Positions 1 to 12,757 of a DNA stretch of 64,000 bases are shown piece by piece. Each line of letters opens with the position of its first letter. The first letter of the stretch is position 1. Origin of the DNA: Marchantia polymorpha subsp. ruderalis (taxonomy: Eukaryota > Streptophyta > Marchantiopsida > Marchantiales > Marchantiaceae); contig AP031357.1 in the NCBI GenBank assembly GCA_037833965.1, positions 16,264,001-16,328,000 on the forward strand, written 5' to 3'. The position numbers and the translations under genes were made by a program. The notes below the pieces were generated by a model. It saw only the letters and a list, made by a program, of their open reading frames with translations. It was not told the origin of the DNA and searched no databases.

Positions 1-686
1 CTAGGCAAGTGATTAATCGATTATCATAAATTTTGTGATAGCGTCGAGACATTTGGATGTAAATTGAGAAAAAGTGCAATTTTTTTGACAGATCAAATGA
101 TGATTTTGTAGATCGAATTGAGCAAAACAAATCGAGAAGAAAATAAAAAGTCAAGAGGCAAGCAGATTTTGGAGAGAGAGATCAAGATACAAAAGAGTGA
201 GAAAAAATTACTAAGGTGTGGCGGCAAGAAAATCCTAAATCCTAAGGGAAGATGATAAAATAAACAATTTTGGCTTAAAATACTTGAAAACAGCTAACGG
301 CTGAAAAAACAGCAGTCGCCGTTAAAAGACCAAACAACCAATGTTTTCGTAAAAAACTCTAACAACCTTTTCCTCATCATCTGGCAAGAAAATCCGTGTA
401 GCCATCGTTTTTTGCAGAAATTCTTCCTGTTGCCACAATTTAATCCTTGATTCAGCCAGTCAAAATAGCTTCTGTTTAACAAAGTGCCTCTCTAATTGCT
501 CAAGAAACATCTTGGAAAATAGATCTTAAAAAACCATAGGTTCCAAATTAAAAAAAAAATTCCTACCAATATTACAGATCCAGCCCTAGGTTCTTGAAAA
601 GCCGTGTGATGGAAGACTATCAAGCACGGTTTCACGATAAAGGCTAATCGTTTGGGCATAAACCTAAATTTATGTTTAAAATCCAA
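1..686. other. AT-rich unassigned sequence
   Basis: I see no convincing gene. The short reading frames have low-complexity composition and no recognisable motif. The stretch ends at the target-site duplication of the MITE beginning at 695. Confidence 0.4.
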
Positions 687-694
687 TTTATTAT

Positions 695-936
695 GGGAGC
701 CGCTAGTCACCACTCACTTTTTGCTTTTCACCACTCATCCCCAATTCTAAAGAACCCATGCGCACTTTTCTCGCGCTCCGATTTAGAGCCGCGCGGACAG
801 CCTTCAGACTAGCATAAGTTGCTATGGTAAGTTCTTGGTAACGATCCATGGTGATGTAAGTGGTGTTTTAGACGCGCTTTTCAAAATTGGGGATGAGTGT
901 TGAATAGCGAAAAGTGAGATCTGACTAACGGCTCCC
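695..936. mobile_element. 242-bp MITE with long terminal inverted repeats and 8-bp TSD
   Basis: The first and last roughly 53 bases are inverted copies of each other. The left end reads GGGAGCCGCTAGTCA and the right end is the complement of GGGAGCCGTTAGTCA; both arms continue inward through a shared CACTCATCCCCAATT block. The element is flanked on both sides by the identical octamer TTTATTAT (687-694 and 937-944), the expected target-site duplication. It has no coding capacity. An 8-bp duplication is typical of hAT (and P) superfamily transposases, but the GGGAG terminus is not the usual hAT CAGGG-type end, so superfamily assignment is open. Confidence 0.82.
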
Positions 937-944
937 TTTATTAT

Positions 945-2119
945 CTATAAAACCTGCTACGTGTTGTTTGGAAAAATATTAATTCAAATCATCTATCACG
1001 GATTTCCACTGAAAGTAATATTGTCAAAGCCATAAAACTCCAATTGATCGTCGTTTACCACATGATAACTTATATAATAAATGGTGGACATCTAGATACT
1101 GGTAATTTAAGAGCTTGAAGTACATTGCAAAAAATTTATTTATGTTACACATGCTCGAGATTAAGATTTGATTATGATGAAGTCAAGTACAATGAATTCC
1201 TATCTTACACATAATGTAGAGTAATCTCAACATTAAGATTTGATTATGAAATAGTCAAGTACAATGCTACATACGTGATGACTTTTATTTTGGAATAAAA
1301 AAATAAATGTCAAGTTGAAAATTATGGAGTTAAGCAAAACGTTGAAATCAAAATTTTCAAATTATAACAACAACTATTGGAGCAATCTTCAAGAATAAGT
1401 TGTGAGCATAGTTTTATTGCATATATAAATATTGTTTTTGAAACAATGAGATAATTATGACAATAGAAATATGTTGTTTGAGGCTACGGTTGGTATCACA
1501 TTTTTTATGTTAGAATTTCTTTTAGTATTTTTTTAATATCAAACGGTTCAACTTTTATGAAAAATGATAAATCTTTTAAATTGAAAATGCTTAATATTCA
1601 AATGTTTGATGTAATCCAACATGTATAAATTCAAGTAATATTTATTCCTAATATGAAAAAAATATTGGTATATTTTGGAACGTTAGATTCAAATTTTTGA
1701 TTGAAATTTTCAAAAGTAAATGGTTGAGGGTAAAATAAATGATAAATTATAATAAGATTCCCTAAACGTATCTATTTATACATGCTAGAATACATTATCA
1801 TGTGCAGTGAAGTCAACTTTACTAAATCTTGACTTGAGATGTTTTACGTATAATATCATAAACTAGTACACATGACTAGAAGTTTTTTCATGATTTTTGA
1901 TGCTCTCGTTCTAACAAATACAAAACTCCAATCATGAATATTGTTGGAAAAAAATTGATCATTATGCGATTTACAATGTGAAATTTTTCTACAAATGGAA
2001 CAAATTCCTAAAAAACAGCAATTGATAGAGCAATTTATCATTGATGACACTCAAGCATATAGATCAATCAAAATCGTGTACTGAAAGATCATCATATCAA
2101 ACTATCAGGGTTCCAATAA
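945..2119. other. AT-rich intergenic DNA with a short direct repeat
   Basis: No gene is recognisable. A block of about 36 bases (1158-1193, containing TTAAGATTTGATTATG) recurs imperfectly at 1230-1265, 72 bases downstream. The rest is AT-rich and probably old transposon debris. Confidence 0.4.
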
Positions 2120-3715
2120 AATATGTATTATGTAGTGATTTATTTATTTTTAAAGATCTTGATTTTGATAAAAAGTAAGGTGAACTCATTGCATTTATCT
2201 TGGAAGAAGTAGAACATTTTCTTTAAAGATAAGTTCAAGCATCAATCAATGAGTTTGAGTCGAATGTTGTTATGAAATTTGAGATGTAGTTTTGATATTA
2301 ATAATAAAGTTGGGAGTTAGTGAAGCTTAAAAAAATTCAAGCTTTGATTGATTACAAATGGATATTCAAGCTGAACAACGAAGTACAATGCATGATAAAA
2401 GTAGAATGATGATTTCAAATTTCACACAAAAAAGGTTTTGATTGCAACACAATTTTTTCCACTTGTAGCAAAATATGCTACAATTTGACTGATATCTACT
2501 CTAGTTGCAATATTTAGTTTGGTTATTACTAGATGGACGTAGTTACAACATTTTTGTACGGATCTTGAAAATAAAAAATACAAATGAAAAAACTAGTTGA
2601 TTTTGAAAAGGAATGTCATGGAAAGTTAGTTTGTTGAAAGTATTTATATGAATTGAAGCAAGTTCTTAAGCTATGAAATGCAAGCTTTGATATGCTCATT
2701 AAAGTTCAAAAATTTTCATGGAGTGTGTATAATTCACATCCATATCTAAAGAAGATGAATAATGAAATATTCAATTTCATTACTTTAGTATTTAATGTGG
2801 ATTACATGCTCATTTTGACAAAGACTCAATTCGACATCAATAGATACAAGAATTAAAAAAAAACTTTCCATTCAAGATGAAATATTTTGATAAGTTTAAG
2901 AAGATATTAGGTATATAATGTCATAGAGATTTGGAGAAAAAATGATTATGGTTGAATCAAGACAAGTACGGTCAATGTGTGCTTGACAAATTCAACATTA
3001 TAGAGTCTGAAAGAGTTTCAACACTTTTGGAAGCAGTCTTCAAACTTTCAGCAACTCAAAATCTAACAAATGTCATTAAAAAAAATAATGTCATTTATTC
3101 AACATAACAAAATTGTGGACTTCTTGATGTATTTGATGATGTGCACAAGAATTGATATTGCTGTAGATATGTTCAAAATTAGTAGATGCATATCAAATTC
3201 AAGGAAGTTGAAGTGTATTACAAGAAATTTAGAGAGATTTGAAAATTTTGAAATATTTATGACGCATTATTGACAATGTCATTACTTGTTATGATAAGTT
3301 AACATTGATTATGAATATGATCTAGAAAAATGAATCTATATCTAGATATGTGTTTATATTTGGTGATGTATGCATTAAGTACTTTGCAGAATTGCATAGC
3401 TCAATCCACACGGGAAGTTGAAAATCTAGTAGTAACAAAGCAACAAAGTAAACTAATTGATCTTAGAGGCTTATCACTAAGATCGGATTGAAACAAAAGG
3501 TTATCAATGTTCATCATAATAATCAAATTGCTTTACATTTTGCTGCAAACCAAGTGATGTACATAAGAGCGAAACACATTGACATCAATTATCACTTTAT
3601 CAAAGATTCATTGTGTGATGCAAATATTTAGTTCATCAAGATTGTAGGTATAATGAATACAACTGATGCGTTTATGAAAATTATTACTTTGGAGATTTTT
3701 AGAAGAATTAGTTCT
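2120..3715 (+). pseudogene. Degenerate Ty1/copia pol (reverse transcriptase and RNase H), relic 1
   Basis: Conceptual translation across several frames recovers the order of a copia polymerase. It starts with a spacer resembling that of relic 2 (35734-35922). The RT start follows (DYKWIFKLNN near 2350), then a GFDCN block near 2440, LYELKQ near 2650 and a decayed catalytic block (NVDYMLIL near 2800). Next come QDKYGQCVLDKFNI near 2960, the LMYLMMCTRIDIA block near 3125 and RNase H remnants with a KHID-like motif near 3575. Stops and frameshifts are scattered throughout, so this is an old dead copy. It is the same family as the relics at 35.0, 38.3 and 41.5 kb. Confidence 0.8.
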
Positions 3716-4000
3716 ACTTAGATCTAGTATAAAGAGTATTCTATATAAGTATTCCTTTTTGAACTTACCGCGGAGTATATGTTTCAAGTTTTGGGTTAAA
3801 CTTAATTAACTTAACGTGGTTTGAGTTAGATTTTGAATTCATACTAATTAGAGTGAGATCTATGGTTTTACGCTACCCTTTATAAATAGTAGCACAAGCC
3901 AAGATTTATTTTATCGAAAACCAAAGCTAATTTCTCGTTGTTCTCTTGGCATTCAACATATTCTATTGTAGGTGAGGTTTTTCTATTTGTGGGTTATATA
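3716..4000 (+). repeat. Probable 3' LTR remnant of copia relic 1
   Basis: The stretch directly follows the RNase H end of relic 1. It contains TATAAATAG at 3881-3889, a good core-promoter match of the kind found in LTRs. The termini are decayed and were not delimited. Confidence 0.4.
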
Positions 4001-7000
4001 TCTTCATGCATTTCTTGAAACCAATGTATTAATTTACAAGATATATGATTAATATAGAGAAAATGAAATAAACTCAAATTTTTGGTGAATTTAATTTTTT
4101 CTATACACACACGAATGAACATGATATAAATATATATTTCAGAATATCAAATCAAAAGTCAAAATTCAAGTTTTTTTAACCTTAGCTGATGTTTATATAT
4201 TCAAAATCGATTAAGAGTAATAGAATTATGAACATAAACCATCTGCATTATATGTAACTCTTGATCCACTTATTCATATGCTCTGATTGGATAAGACAAA
4301 ACAATCTTCCATTGATGTAAAGTACTTGAAATTTTTTTATCCTTGCAGAAAATAAAGCTTTTAAAAAAATTCCAAAATTTACATCAGAATTTTCAGTGTT
4401 AAACTATGAATGATCAACATACTAAATTGATCATTCTTTTTGAATCCATATAAACTATTTACATAAACTTTGGCTGGGATATTTAAATGAGTAACATAAT
4501 CTTAAATTCATTGTGTCAAGATTAACACGATAAGGCAGCACTCCAAATAACTCTCACCCATGAATTCCGCTTCGTTTACTCCCTCTTTAAAGTATGATAT
4601 AATACTAGTAAGCAGGAACTACCGAATTACCGTGAAGCTAAAACCCAAAGATGGAAATGAAGCAATTCTCAGAACTTGGACAAAGGTGCAACTTTGCGAT
4701 GAGTGCAAACAGTCAAGACTCAGGATGTCAGCCAGCAAAGAAAATTTGGACGTGCGAAGGACTCATTGAATATAAGGAGGTTCATGCACGACAAACTTTT
4801 AATGCAGCTTGTAAGTACAGCAACATTTGGACAGGCAGCTGGAGAGGAAGCCCCTTCCGCTAAATGAGACAGCGGGAAACCGGAGGGCTTCCATCAAATC
4901 ATGCAAGTATAACTGTCATTGGTGAAAATCACCTTACTTCATTCAATGTGCGCTTCATGATTGACTTCGAGAAACTGGAACTCAGCTCTAAAAATTCAAC
5001 TGATTTGTTCCAGTTCAAGGTGTACTATACAGTGGCAGTAGACACAAGTGATCACATGTCCTAAGAATCTATGTTTCAAGAAGTAGGTGATTGAAAGCAA
5101 CCTGCATCCTGATGCATGAGGTTAAGGCGATCATTACAGCAAATACAGACCTGCGATAATGTCGTATGGCACATTTCAATTCCTCTTTTTCGTTTACTTC
5201 GATACATAGCAGACAGCAGTAGCCTTGTGCATCCGGTCTCTGGTCAATGATCCTCTTTTCAAATGGCCGGAAAGTGAGATGGATGCTGACACATATCCGG
5301 TCTCAAAGTAATCATAAAACATGGCCCATGAACGATACATCGGGAGTTCCGTGGTCCCGTTCCACTCCTGTTATCGTGAGGAACGTGAGGAAGAATGAGC
5401 AGCGCACCTTTCCCTTCCGCTAGACATGTGAGGAGTGGATTCTCGAAGAGAGCGTCAATCAATTCCGAGCTGGTTCAAAAAACAGTATCTTCAGTCATTC
5501 CCACAAAAGCCATGTTACCTACTTAAATAATGCCCCAAGGCCGCTCAGGAGCTTGGTAGCCCGCCACGAAGCTCTCGGCAGCTTCTTGTGGACTGGGGAG
5601 TTTGGGAGAATAACTCAAGTGTGTTTCGCAATCTACATCGCGATGGCTTGAACACAGATCTCGTATTCAAGACATTTAGATTGCGTAATACAGACTTCAA
5701 AGTTTTAGGTGAAAGTAAGTGAAGGGCAAGTTTGATTGCATCTAGCATCAATGAGTCCATGGGGTGTCTGATGAACTGACACTGTAGTCCGGACATTACA
5801 GAACTAGTTACAACTATGCCCAATCTATTGTGGTCTGCATCCCCTGGGAGTTCACTCCTGTTGGTTGCCAGAACCGAGCAGCCAACCTCGAAGGCTTTGA
5901 ATGCTAAGGATAAGGAAGTGCTTTATTCTTCGTAGGTTTCAATATTTGGTGAATTCAAGAGCAGAGTTTAGATACTGTAGATCAAGTGCCCTCAAAAATC
6001 TGCGAGATTATATGTTTTTATTGCATCAAGTCATCATGCTTCGAGGTCCTTCGAATCATAACGAGGATGGCTCTGGGACGATCCACGTGCGTGAAATGCC
6101 GCAGATATTCAACAGTGTACTTGATCCTTATATTCGTGCTTAGCTCTGTAAGCTTGTAGCACTTAGTTTATGCTAACATTGCATTACTGGCAATTTGACC
6201 GTAATGGCAACCAAAGTTGTCGGCAACCAGAACAAGTGCCAATTTCATGATTTGTAATATACAATCTCATCCACAGAAACAGGTTCATGTGTCAACTGCA
6301 TCGGAGCTTGCTTCAAGGTTCACGAACCTGCAAGTGATTTCACCACTGTCCGAGCTCCGTCATCGATCGGTTGTGCTCTTGGCGCTAGTTGTTGCATCGA
6401 ACCTCGCAAAGCTCAGATGTGCACCGAAGTTGGTAAACTCTGTCAATGAGTTCCCCAGATTTGTCTTGAGAGGAGTACTGTAGCTACTGGCGAATGATGT
6501 ATTTCACTGGTCGTACGCCTAAGCTCATTTGTGATCCTATGTGAAGTTATGAACCCACAACAATATGTAGGCATAGATAACAACTGATCTTTTTCCAAAG
6601 TTTTTCATATCCCATATAGTTAGTATCTGAGCCTCAAAATCGTACAGTCCTTGAAGGAACTCTGAGGACTCTGAGCCTCTGACAGTTCGAGCGTCCTGCC
6701 GAGCTCCGAAGAAGTGGCGCACAGGCAGTTTCGTGTGTGTACGTGTGTGACTGTTGTGTGGATCATAGTGGAATGATGGGAGCCTACTGGGGTAGTTGAG
6801 GAAGATCAGTGGATGGTACGGGGACTCTTGCCCTGTCCTTCCAGCCTCAGAACTTGAGCATGTTCGGGCAAGTTCCGTAGTGTAGTCCTTTGGTACGGGC
6901 TTGGAGAACTTGCTTTGCTATTTGAATTGTGGAATGTTTGAACTAGGAATCGGGAAAAGGCGAATTCTCTCTTCTGTTGGCATCTGGAGATAGGAAAAGA

Positions 7001-8700
7001 ACAAACTAGAACCAATGTGAGTTCTTATCACAGTGATTACAAGTTTAGGAGTGGAGGGATCCGACTTTTTGTGTCAATGTGCTTGTGCTTTGAGGTCCTT
7101 TCCCTGTGAAAACCAGTTCTCAGAGGTTTTCATGTCTGATACTTTCTGTAGCACATGTATCTCGAGCTGCCACGAATATTCACTGCTGGGAAAGGTTCAT
7201 TGTCATTTTTAACTGCTTGCTTGGCTACTGGCCTTGAAATCACAAGAATGCATCATCGACACAAAACGGCTTTGAATGCCTTAATCGACAACAAATTGTG
7301 GATCCACATTTGAAAATGTCTTCGCTTTCCTCTTTTCGTATCGCCTCGAAAGTTGAATCTGGAACGACTAGGATAAATTTTCGAGATAAATAGATTGACG
7401 AGAGCCAGGCGAAAATCACAATTGTTTTGATGTCTGCAACCAAATCTGAGCAGAGGCAATCATTACAGGTCAGATCTTATCACGATATGATTTACTCTCC
7501 TTTAAGCTCTGGGGAAGTGTAAATAACGGGAGGAAGTGGCGTGTGGAAGAAATGTTACGAGCGTGTACAGTTTCCATATGCCTCGAGTGGAGGTTTTTCG
7601 GGTAGAGGCGCTTCGTAATATAGCTACAGGTGACGAGAGCCTTGCACTTCTTTTTGTCTGAAGGTTCAAGTGTAGCTTTATCTTCAATCAAGGAAGGAAT
7701 CTTATAAGTAGGCGTTGACTTCTTTCTTCCTACAAAATGCACCTCGTTGTTCAAGTCCATGATACCGTACTGAATAAAGCAATCGCATTGAACGGAGAAA
7801 TGATTAAACTTGTGGAGTTTTGATTCGCAGAGCAGATTTCGAGTGAAATGTGTGGCAGGGAAAGTGTCCTCTACATCATCAGAGTGCTTGCTCTTTCTTC
7901 GGGCTCGATGATAAATAAAATCTCGTCTTTGGGATTTGGATTCTTTTGCGTCCACTGTAGATTAAAGATTGTTGTGTTTGGGAAATATAAACAGCAAAGA
8001 GTGACGATTCAAAATGGGGGTGATGTTAGCAGCTCCATTACCGGAATGCGGAACTCAATGCGTTTTCTGGATAAAGTGTCAGGAGACGAATCTGTCAAAG
8101 ATCTTCTTTCCTGAGGCTCGTAAATAGATTCAACCAAGAGAGGTTCTATTAAGGCCTACGGTAGGGCTTATCCTACATCATTGTGCTTTATGACGAGAAG
8201 CATCTGAGTGTATATGCTATCAGAGTGGTCTGCACTGAAGGTGAGTTGGTCTGGTAATTCCACTCTAATGCGCTTAATATGCAAATGCAAAACTTGACGC
8301 GAGTCTGAATGAACTTCAAAAGGTTCCTTGCAAGTGTTTCTTTATACCATGATAGTAGATCACATAGTTTGTGTGTAACAATTGTTACACAAAAAAAAAC
8401 ATTGGAATGAAATGTCCCGACCGGGGACGGTGAGGTCAACGAAGGGTGCATTTCCCACTCCTCTGACTCTGGCGGACAGTTTCTACGCGAGGGAAGGAAA
8501 AAGCATATTTCAACCAGCCAGGCCCCATGCTCAGATGAGAATGTCTCCTCACAAATGTATCATAGATAGACCTAATTACTTATTGTGGTACGAAACTCGT
8601 GACCATCTTACCTGCTAATCGAAAAAATGTTCGCTCCATAACTTTTCTATAGTATCTATTGTGCAGTGAGGGCTGCTCCAAGCTGTGGATCTCCAGATCT
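4001..8700. other. Unassigned intergenic DNA downstream of the GDSL gene
   Basis: Composition shifts from AT-rich to moderate GC near 4.55 kb. The longest open frame (7470-7955, minus, 161 codons) has no recognisable domain, and other frames are short and unconvincing. The last few hundred bases before 8890 may be 3' UTR of the GDSL gene. I cannot support any gene here. Confidence 0.4.
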
Positions 8701-8889
8701 CGAAAAATACGAAGAAACTACTAGGAGTAGTCGCCAAGGATGTGGCAACGGAGAAAGGTCGGAAGTTTTTGCTTTGAGGTGACGGGATGATGTAACATGG
8801 ATCTCCACTGTGACAGAAGAGTGCATATGTTTATATATGTCGGTGGCCTTGACCAAGTATCCGCCTGTTGTTGGGTCGGTGGGCGCTCA

Positions 8890-11800
8890 CTACTTTTGCT
8901 TCCTGACCAAACCGAATGCTTTGACAGCAGTGTCAAAGAAGTATCGAGCAATGCCAGCGTTGAACTTGGAGCTGGGATGAAAACTGTCCCAGAAGAGGTA
9001 CTCATCAGCATTCTGGCAGGTGCCGGGACTGGCCTCGTTGCAGAGAATAGCCACCTCCACCGTTCCGGTACCACAGCACGCCTCGGACGTTTTCTTGAGC
9101 CCTGGAGCAACGCTCAATCAAACAATGCAATCAGTTTCTGGAATCGTTCCAGTTATCATATTGGCTATCATGGTGAGGCTCAAGGCAACGCGGGAGAACT
9201 CGAGTCCAGACCTCCAGCTGCATAAATCTCCCTGCCAAAAAATCTTCTCCCATATCCACCTGCTCAAATTACTCCAGACTGATGTACACTAACTCTTGCA
9301 ATCATTTTGCTCATTCATAAACGCTCGGCCAGACAGCTCTTTGAACACCACTACAGCATTGATGGAGCTAGACAGAAATGAAGGTGCTCAGGTTTCCAAA
9401 TTTGACACGCGCCCTTCATTTTCTCTGTTGCAGCCAGAGTATCGGTCTCATCGACACTCTTGTCAACTCGGAGAGGGGTCTGTCTGATAATCTGAATCGC
9501 ATTGTTGTTTGGTCAGTTGCGAACTCCCATGAAACATGGCTTTAAACTGGAATCTTGCCGTACACTCGGACTACAGAGACTGTAAGCTTTGGGCAATCTG
9601 TGCACTGCACTGATCAGTAAAGGTGCTTTAGCCCTACGTCCCTGGCGATGTCACAGGAGGGCTTAATGACGGGGCAAACGAGCAAGAGGATTCAGTGTTC
9701 AGTCGGCTCCAATGGGCTGGCTGAATGGATGTGGAACATGAGTTCCACCCGAAGAATTGAACTCCCGATGCGTGCAGTTCCAGGACGATCAGAGCTGACC
9801 GATTCGAATCATATTAATTAGAATAATCGAGTAGCTAGATGATCAATTTCTAACAATCTAGTCCAACGGCCTACAGTTATCGTACTGAGGATCCTCTAGC
9901 TGTCGGAACGGTACTGATGGCATGGGCCCACATCTGCACGTGCTTCTTCATTATGGGACATTCAATGACCTTCACGATCACAACTTCCGTTACGGGCCTC
10001 AGACTCTCACGACATCCACACTTGGGGCCCCCACTGCCGATACGAGGTTGATGGTGACGGTCTCGGAAATTCAAAGTCCAGCTGAGCAGAATTGGGCTCG
10101 TCTTCAGTCTCATGGACTGCGAAAGAGGCTTGCTCAGTCAATACCTCATATCTACCAGCGTTGATATATTACGGTCAAAGTAGTCGAGGACGGCGGGTCA
10201 CACTTCTCACACCGTGACATGCAAAACTGAATCTCGCTGAATCCAGTCGCGTTGTACACGCAACTCTGAGTCCACCAGAAATTCTCAGGGAGATGACAGC
10301 AGAGGGCAGCGGAAGGCGCTTGTCTTGGGTGTGGTACATGCCAGGCTGTCTGTGCCTGTCAGATTGGCCGGCCTGACATTGTCCTTGAATTATATACACA
10401 GTTGCTGTCTGCTGTTTTGACTGATGGAGGGGAGGCAAGGAGAGGAGAGGAGAGGAGGAAGAGGGACCTCGATCTATTTTACTGGCAAAAGTAGCAAGCA
10501 TCTCGATCTCTGCATCTTAAAGGAAAGGTTTATCATCTGAGGGAAGTAGGGAATGGAATCGCTGTCAATAGCAGTGGAGTGTTCGAGGGCAGAGTCACGC
10601 AATACGGACTGGACTGTTGCAGCTTCGGTGAACGTACATGTAACTTCATTGCAGCTGCAGTCACTGAAAATTCAGCGTGTCACGTTTGACGGCGTGGCGT
10701 CCCGAGAGCGATGGATACTGAGACGACAGAGAGAAGAATGTAAGAGATTCGATGGACTTACCATATTTGGCGGGGTTGTGAAACGCATCGTAGATATATG
10801 AGTAGGAGTCCAGGAGCACAATCTTGGCATCGGGCATCGATGGCATCATTTTGTCGACCTCGACTTTCAAAGCTGCGTTGAAGTCTATGGCGTTCTGGTT
10901 CAGGGAGTCGACACACTTGTTCGTTCCGAGTCTCAGTTTTATCTGAGAAGGAAGGCATCCGAGAGGTGGCATGCCCACAACTGCAATCCTCTTCGCTCCT
11001 GTGGCATACATTTCCTGCAAATGCACGTGACCGAGAATCAGGATCGGTCGTAACTCAGCTCATTTTCTCAAAAGCAATTTTACCTCTAGTTTGGATAAAA
11101 GATAACAACGTGATGCCCAAGAGGTCTGTGGATTTTATCGAAAATTTCGCAGTGACTCGTGTGTATGAAACACCCAAAGAAGAGTAGCAGTGAGTGACCT
11201 TGAGCAAGCCGATGGTACAATCCAGGAGCAAAGTTCTGTACTGGTCCTGGTTATACTTCTCTTGAAGCAAAATGTTCAGGTAGTAGTTATTGACGTAGTC
11301 ATTACTTCCTGTGCTCACAACAAAGATTCCCTCTTCGAAGATGGTGGCTGCTCTTGCGGGGCCGACTTGATCAGTAACTTGCCTCTGCCAGTCCTTGATC
11401 CACACCATTTGTTGAGACAAGGGAATGACGTTCTAGCACCACACACCACGCACACACTGTGTTAAGTTCACCTTCTGGCACACAGTATGCTGCAGTATGA
11501 AGCTCATCTCAGGGCCTCGGTCTAACAGACGAATCCAGCAACTCACTCTATCTACGTGGACGTCATCGAATAGATAAATCTCGATATATAATCAACGAAG
11601 TGAGTTCCATTGCAAGCACAAGTTCTTTCCACAATGATTGCGAACAGGCACCTCCGGTTTCAAATGTCTTAATGAGATTTATGAGATGTAAAGAGCAAGT
11701 GAGATAGGTCAAACTTACAAAGTTCTTGGCAGTCCCTTCGTAGAATCCCGAAGCTGAGGAAGCCGTGTTGATACCAGTCAATATAGCGCTGCCTTTGGCA

Positions 11801-12757
11801 GCAGGATCCAGATATGCCATAGGATAAGGGATTCCGATGAATTCAGCTGTAGAAACAAATATACCAAGGTTAGCAACATGCTGAATTGGTGTTTCGGCGT
11901 TTGGAACTTACCTGCGTCATGCTCAAACTAAAGAAATTGACACATTGTGAAGCCTCCCTCACATTCTTTGCCGTAGGATTACTCCATAAAACTGTGAGCA
12001 TGGCACATGTGTCTCTAGAGTACTATGTCATTTGCTAGGCTCTCCCCTGTGACTGCGCTAGACGCACGCCATGCTGATGAGCAGGCTGCTGTAAACTCTT
12101 CTTCCGGCTCAGATGAAAAGATGAATGCAATATACAGTGGTGCTGGGTCTATCTCTATCACAGCCAGCCATTATCAGACTGCAATTTCACATCCACATCG
12201 ATGACTTGTCTAAAGCCTCATGCTTCAGCTGCGGCTCTTTAAATTTCTCACTGCTGTATATTCGGAATCCGTGGAATTTGGATCCGTCGATATATGTTCG
12301 GCGATGCTAACAAGCCACTCGTTGTGAATTGCAGAACACTGAAGCGTGACACTTCCAAAGGGATGGATATTCAGAAGGATCAGCAGCTCCTCGACTATCT
12401 TCTGAGGTCGTTCCTCTTGGACCCGACCGAGGATGGGAATTCATAAATCTCCATCATGCCACGGCATATATAATCCTGCAGGTGTTTTTTTTTCTACTTA
12501 CCCACATAGTCGGGGATGATCTTCCCATTACAGAACCGTCCTGTGGGTCCAGCACTGAAATCACGTCCGTAAGGGCCGAAATTACTTTTGATGACAGTCA
12601 CGAGGCCATTGTTGTTGCCCACATCCACGGTCGAGTCTCCGATGATAATGAGAGCCGGGACCAAGGGCTCTTCAGCTTGAGCGAGTGCCTGCTGAGCCCA
12701 CAGAGATTGCGAGACAAGGATTACAGCCGCAACCATCGGCAATATCTGAGACGCCAT
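8890..12757 (-). CDS. GDSL-type esterase/lipase, five exons, 360 aa
   Basis: Secreted SGNH-fold ester hydrolase of the large plant GDSL family; the substrate cannot be inferred. Exons (minus): 12757-12502, 11846-11719, 11432-11199, 11014-10762 and 9101-8890. All introns are GT/AG and the joins keep frame, giving 1083 nt including TAG. The start sits in GCCATGGCG and is followed by a hydrophobic signal peptide (about residues 1-28). Block I is [11 protein letters not shown] with nucleophile Ser42. Block II is [10 protein letters not shown] from 110. Block III is GSNDY with Asn172. Block V is FWDSFHP with Asp329 and His332. The catalytic set is complete and 360 aa is the normal family length. 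Intron 4 is 1660 bp and contains a GA-rich tract (about 10426-10471). Splice sites are inferred from conservation and consensus. Confidence 0.93.

Noticed and set aside
7470..7955. 161-codon minus-strand frame
   Set aside because: No motif, no neighbours to join and no supportive start context; I could not separate it from chance.
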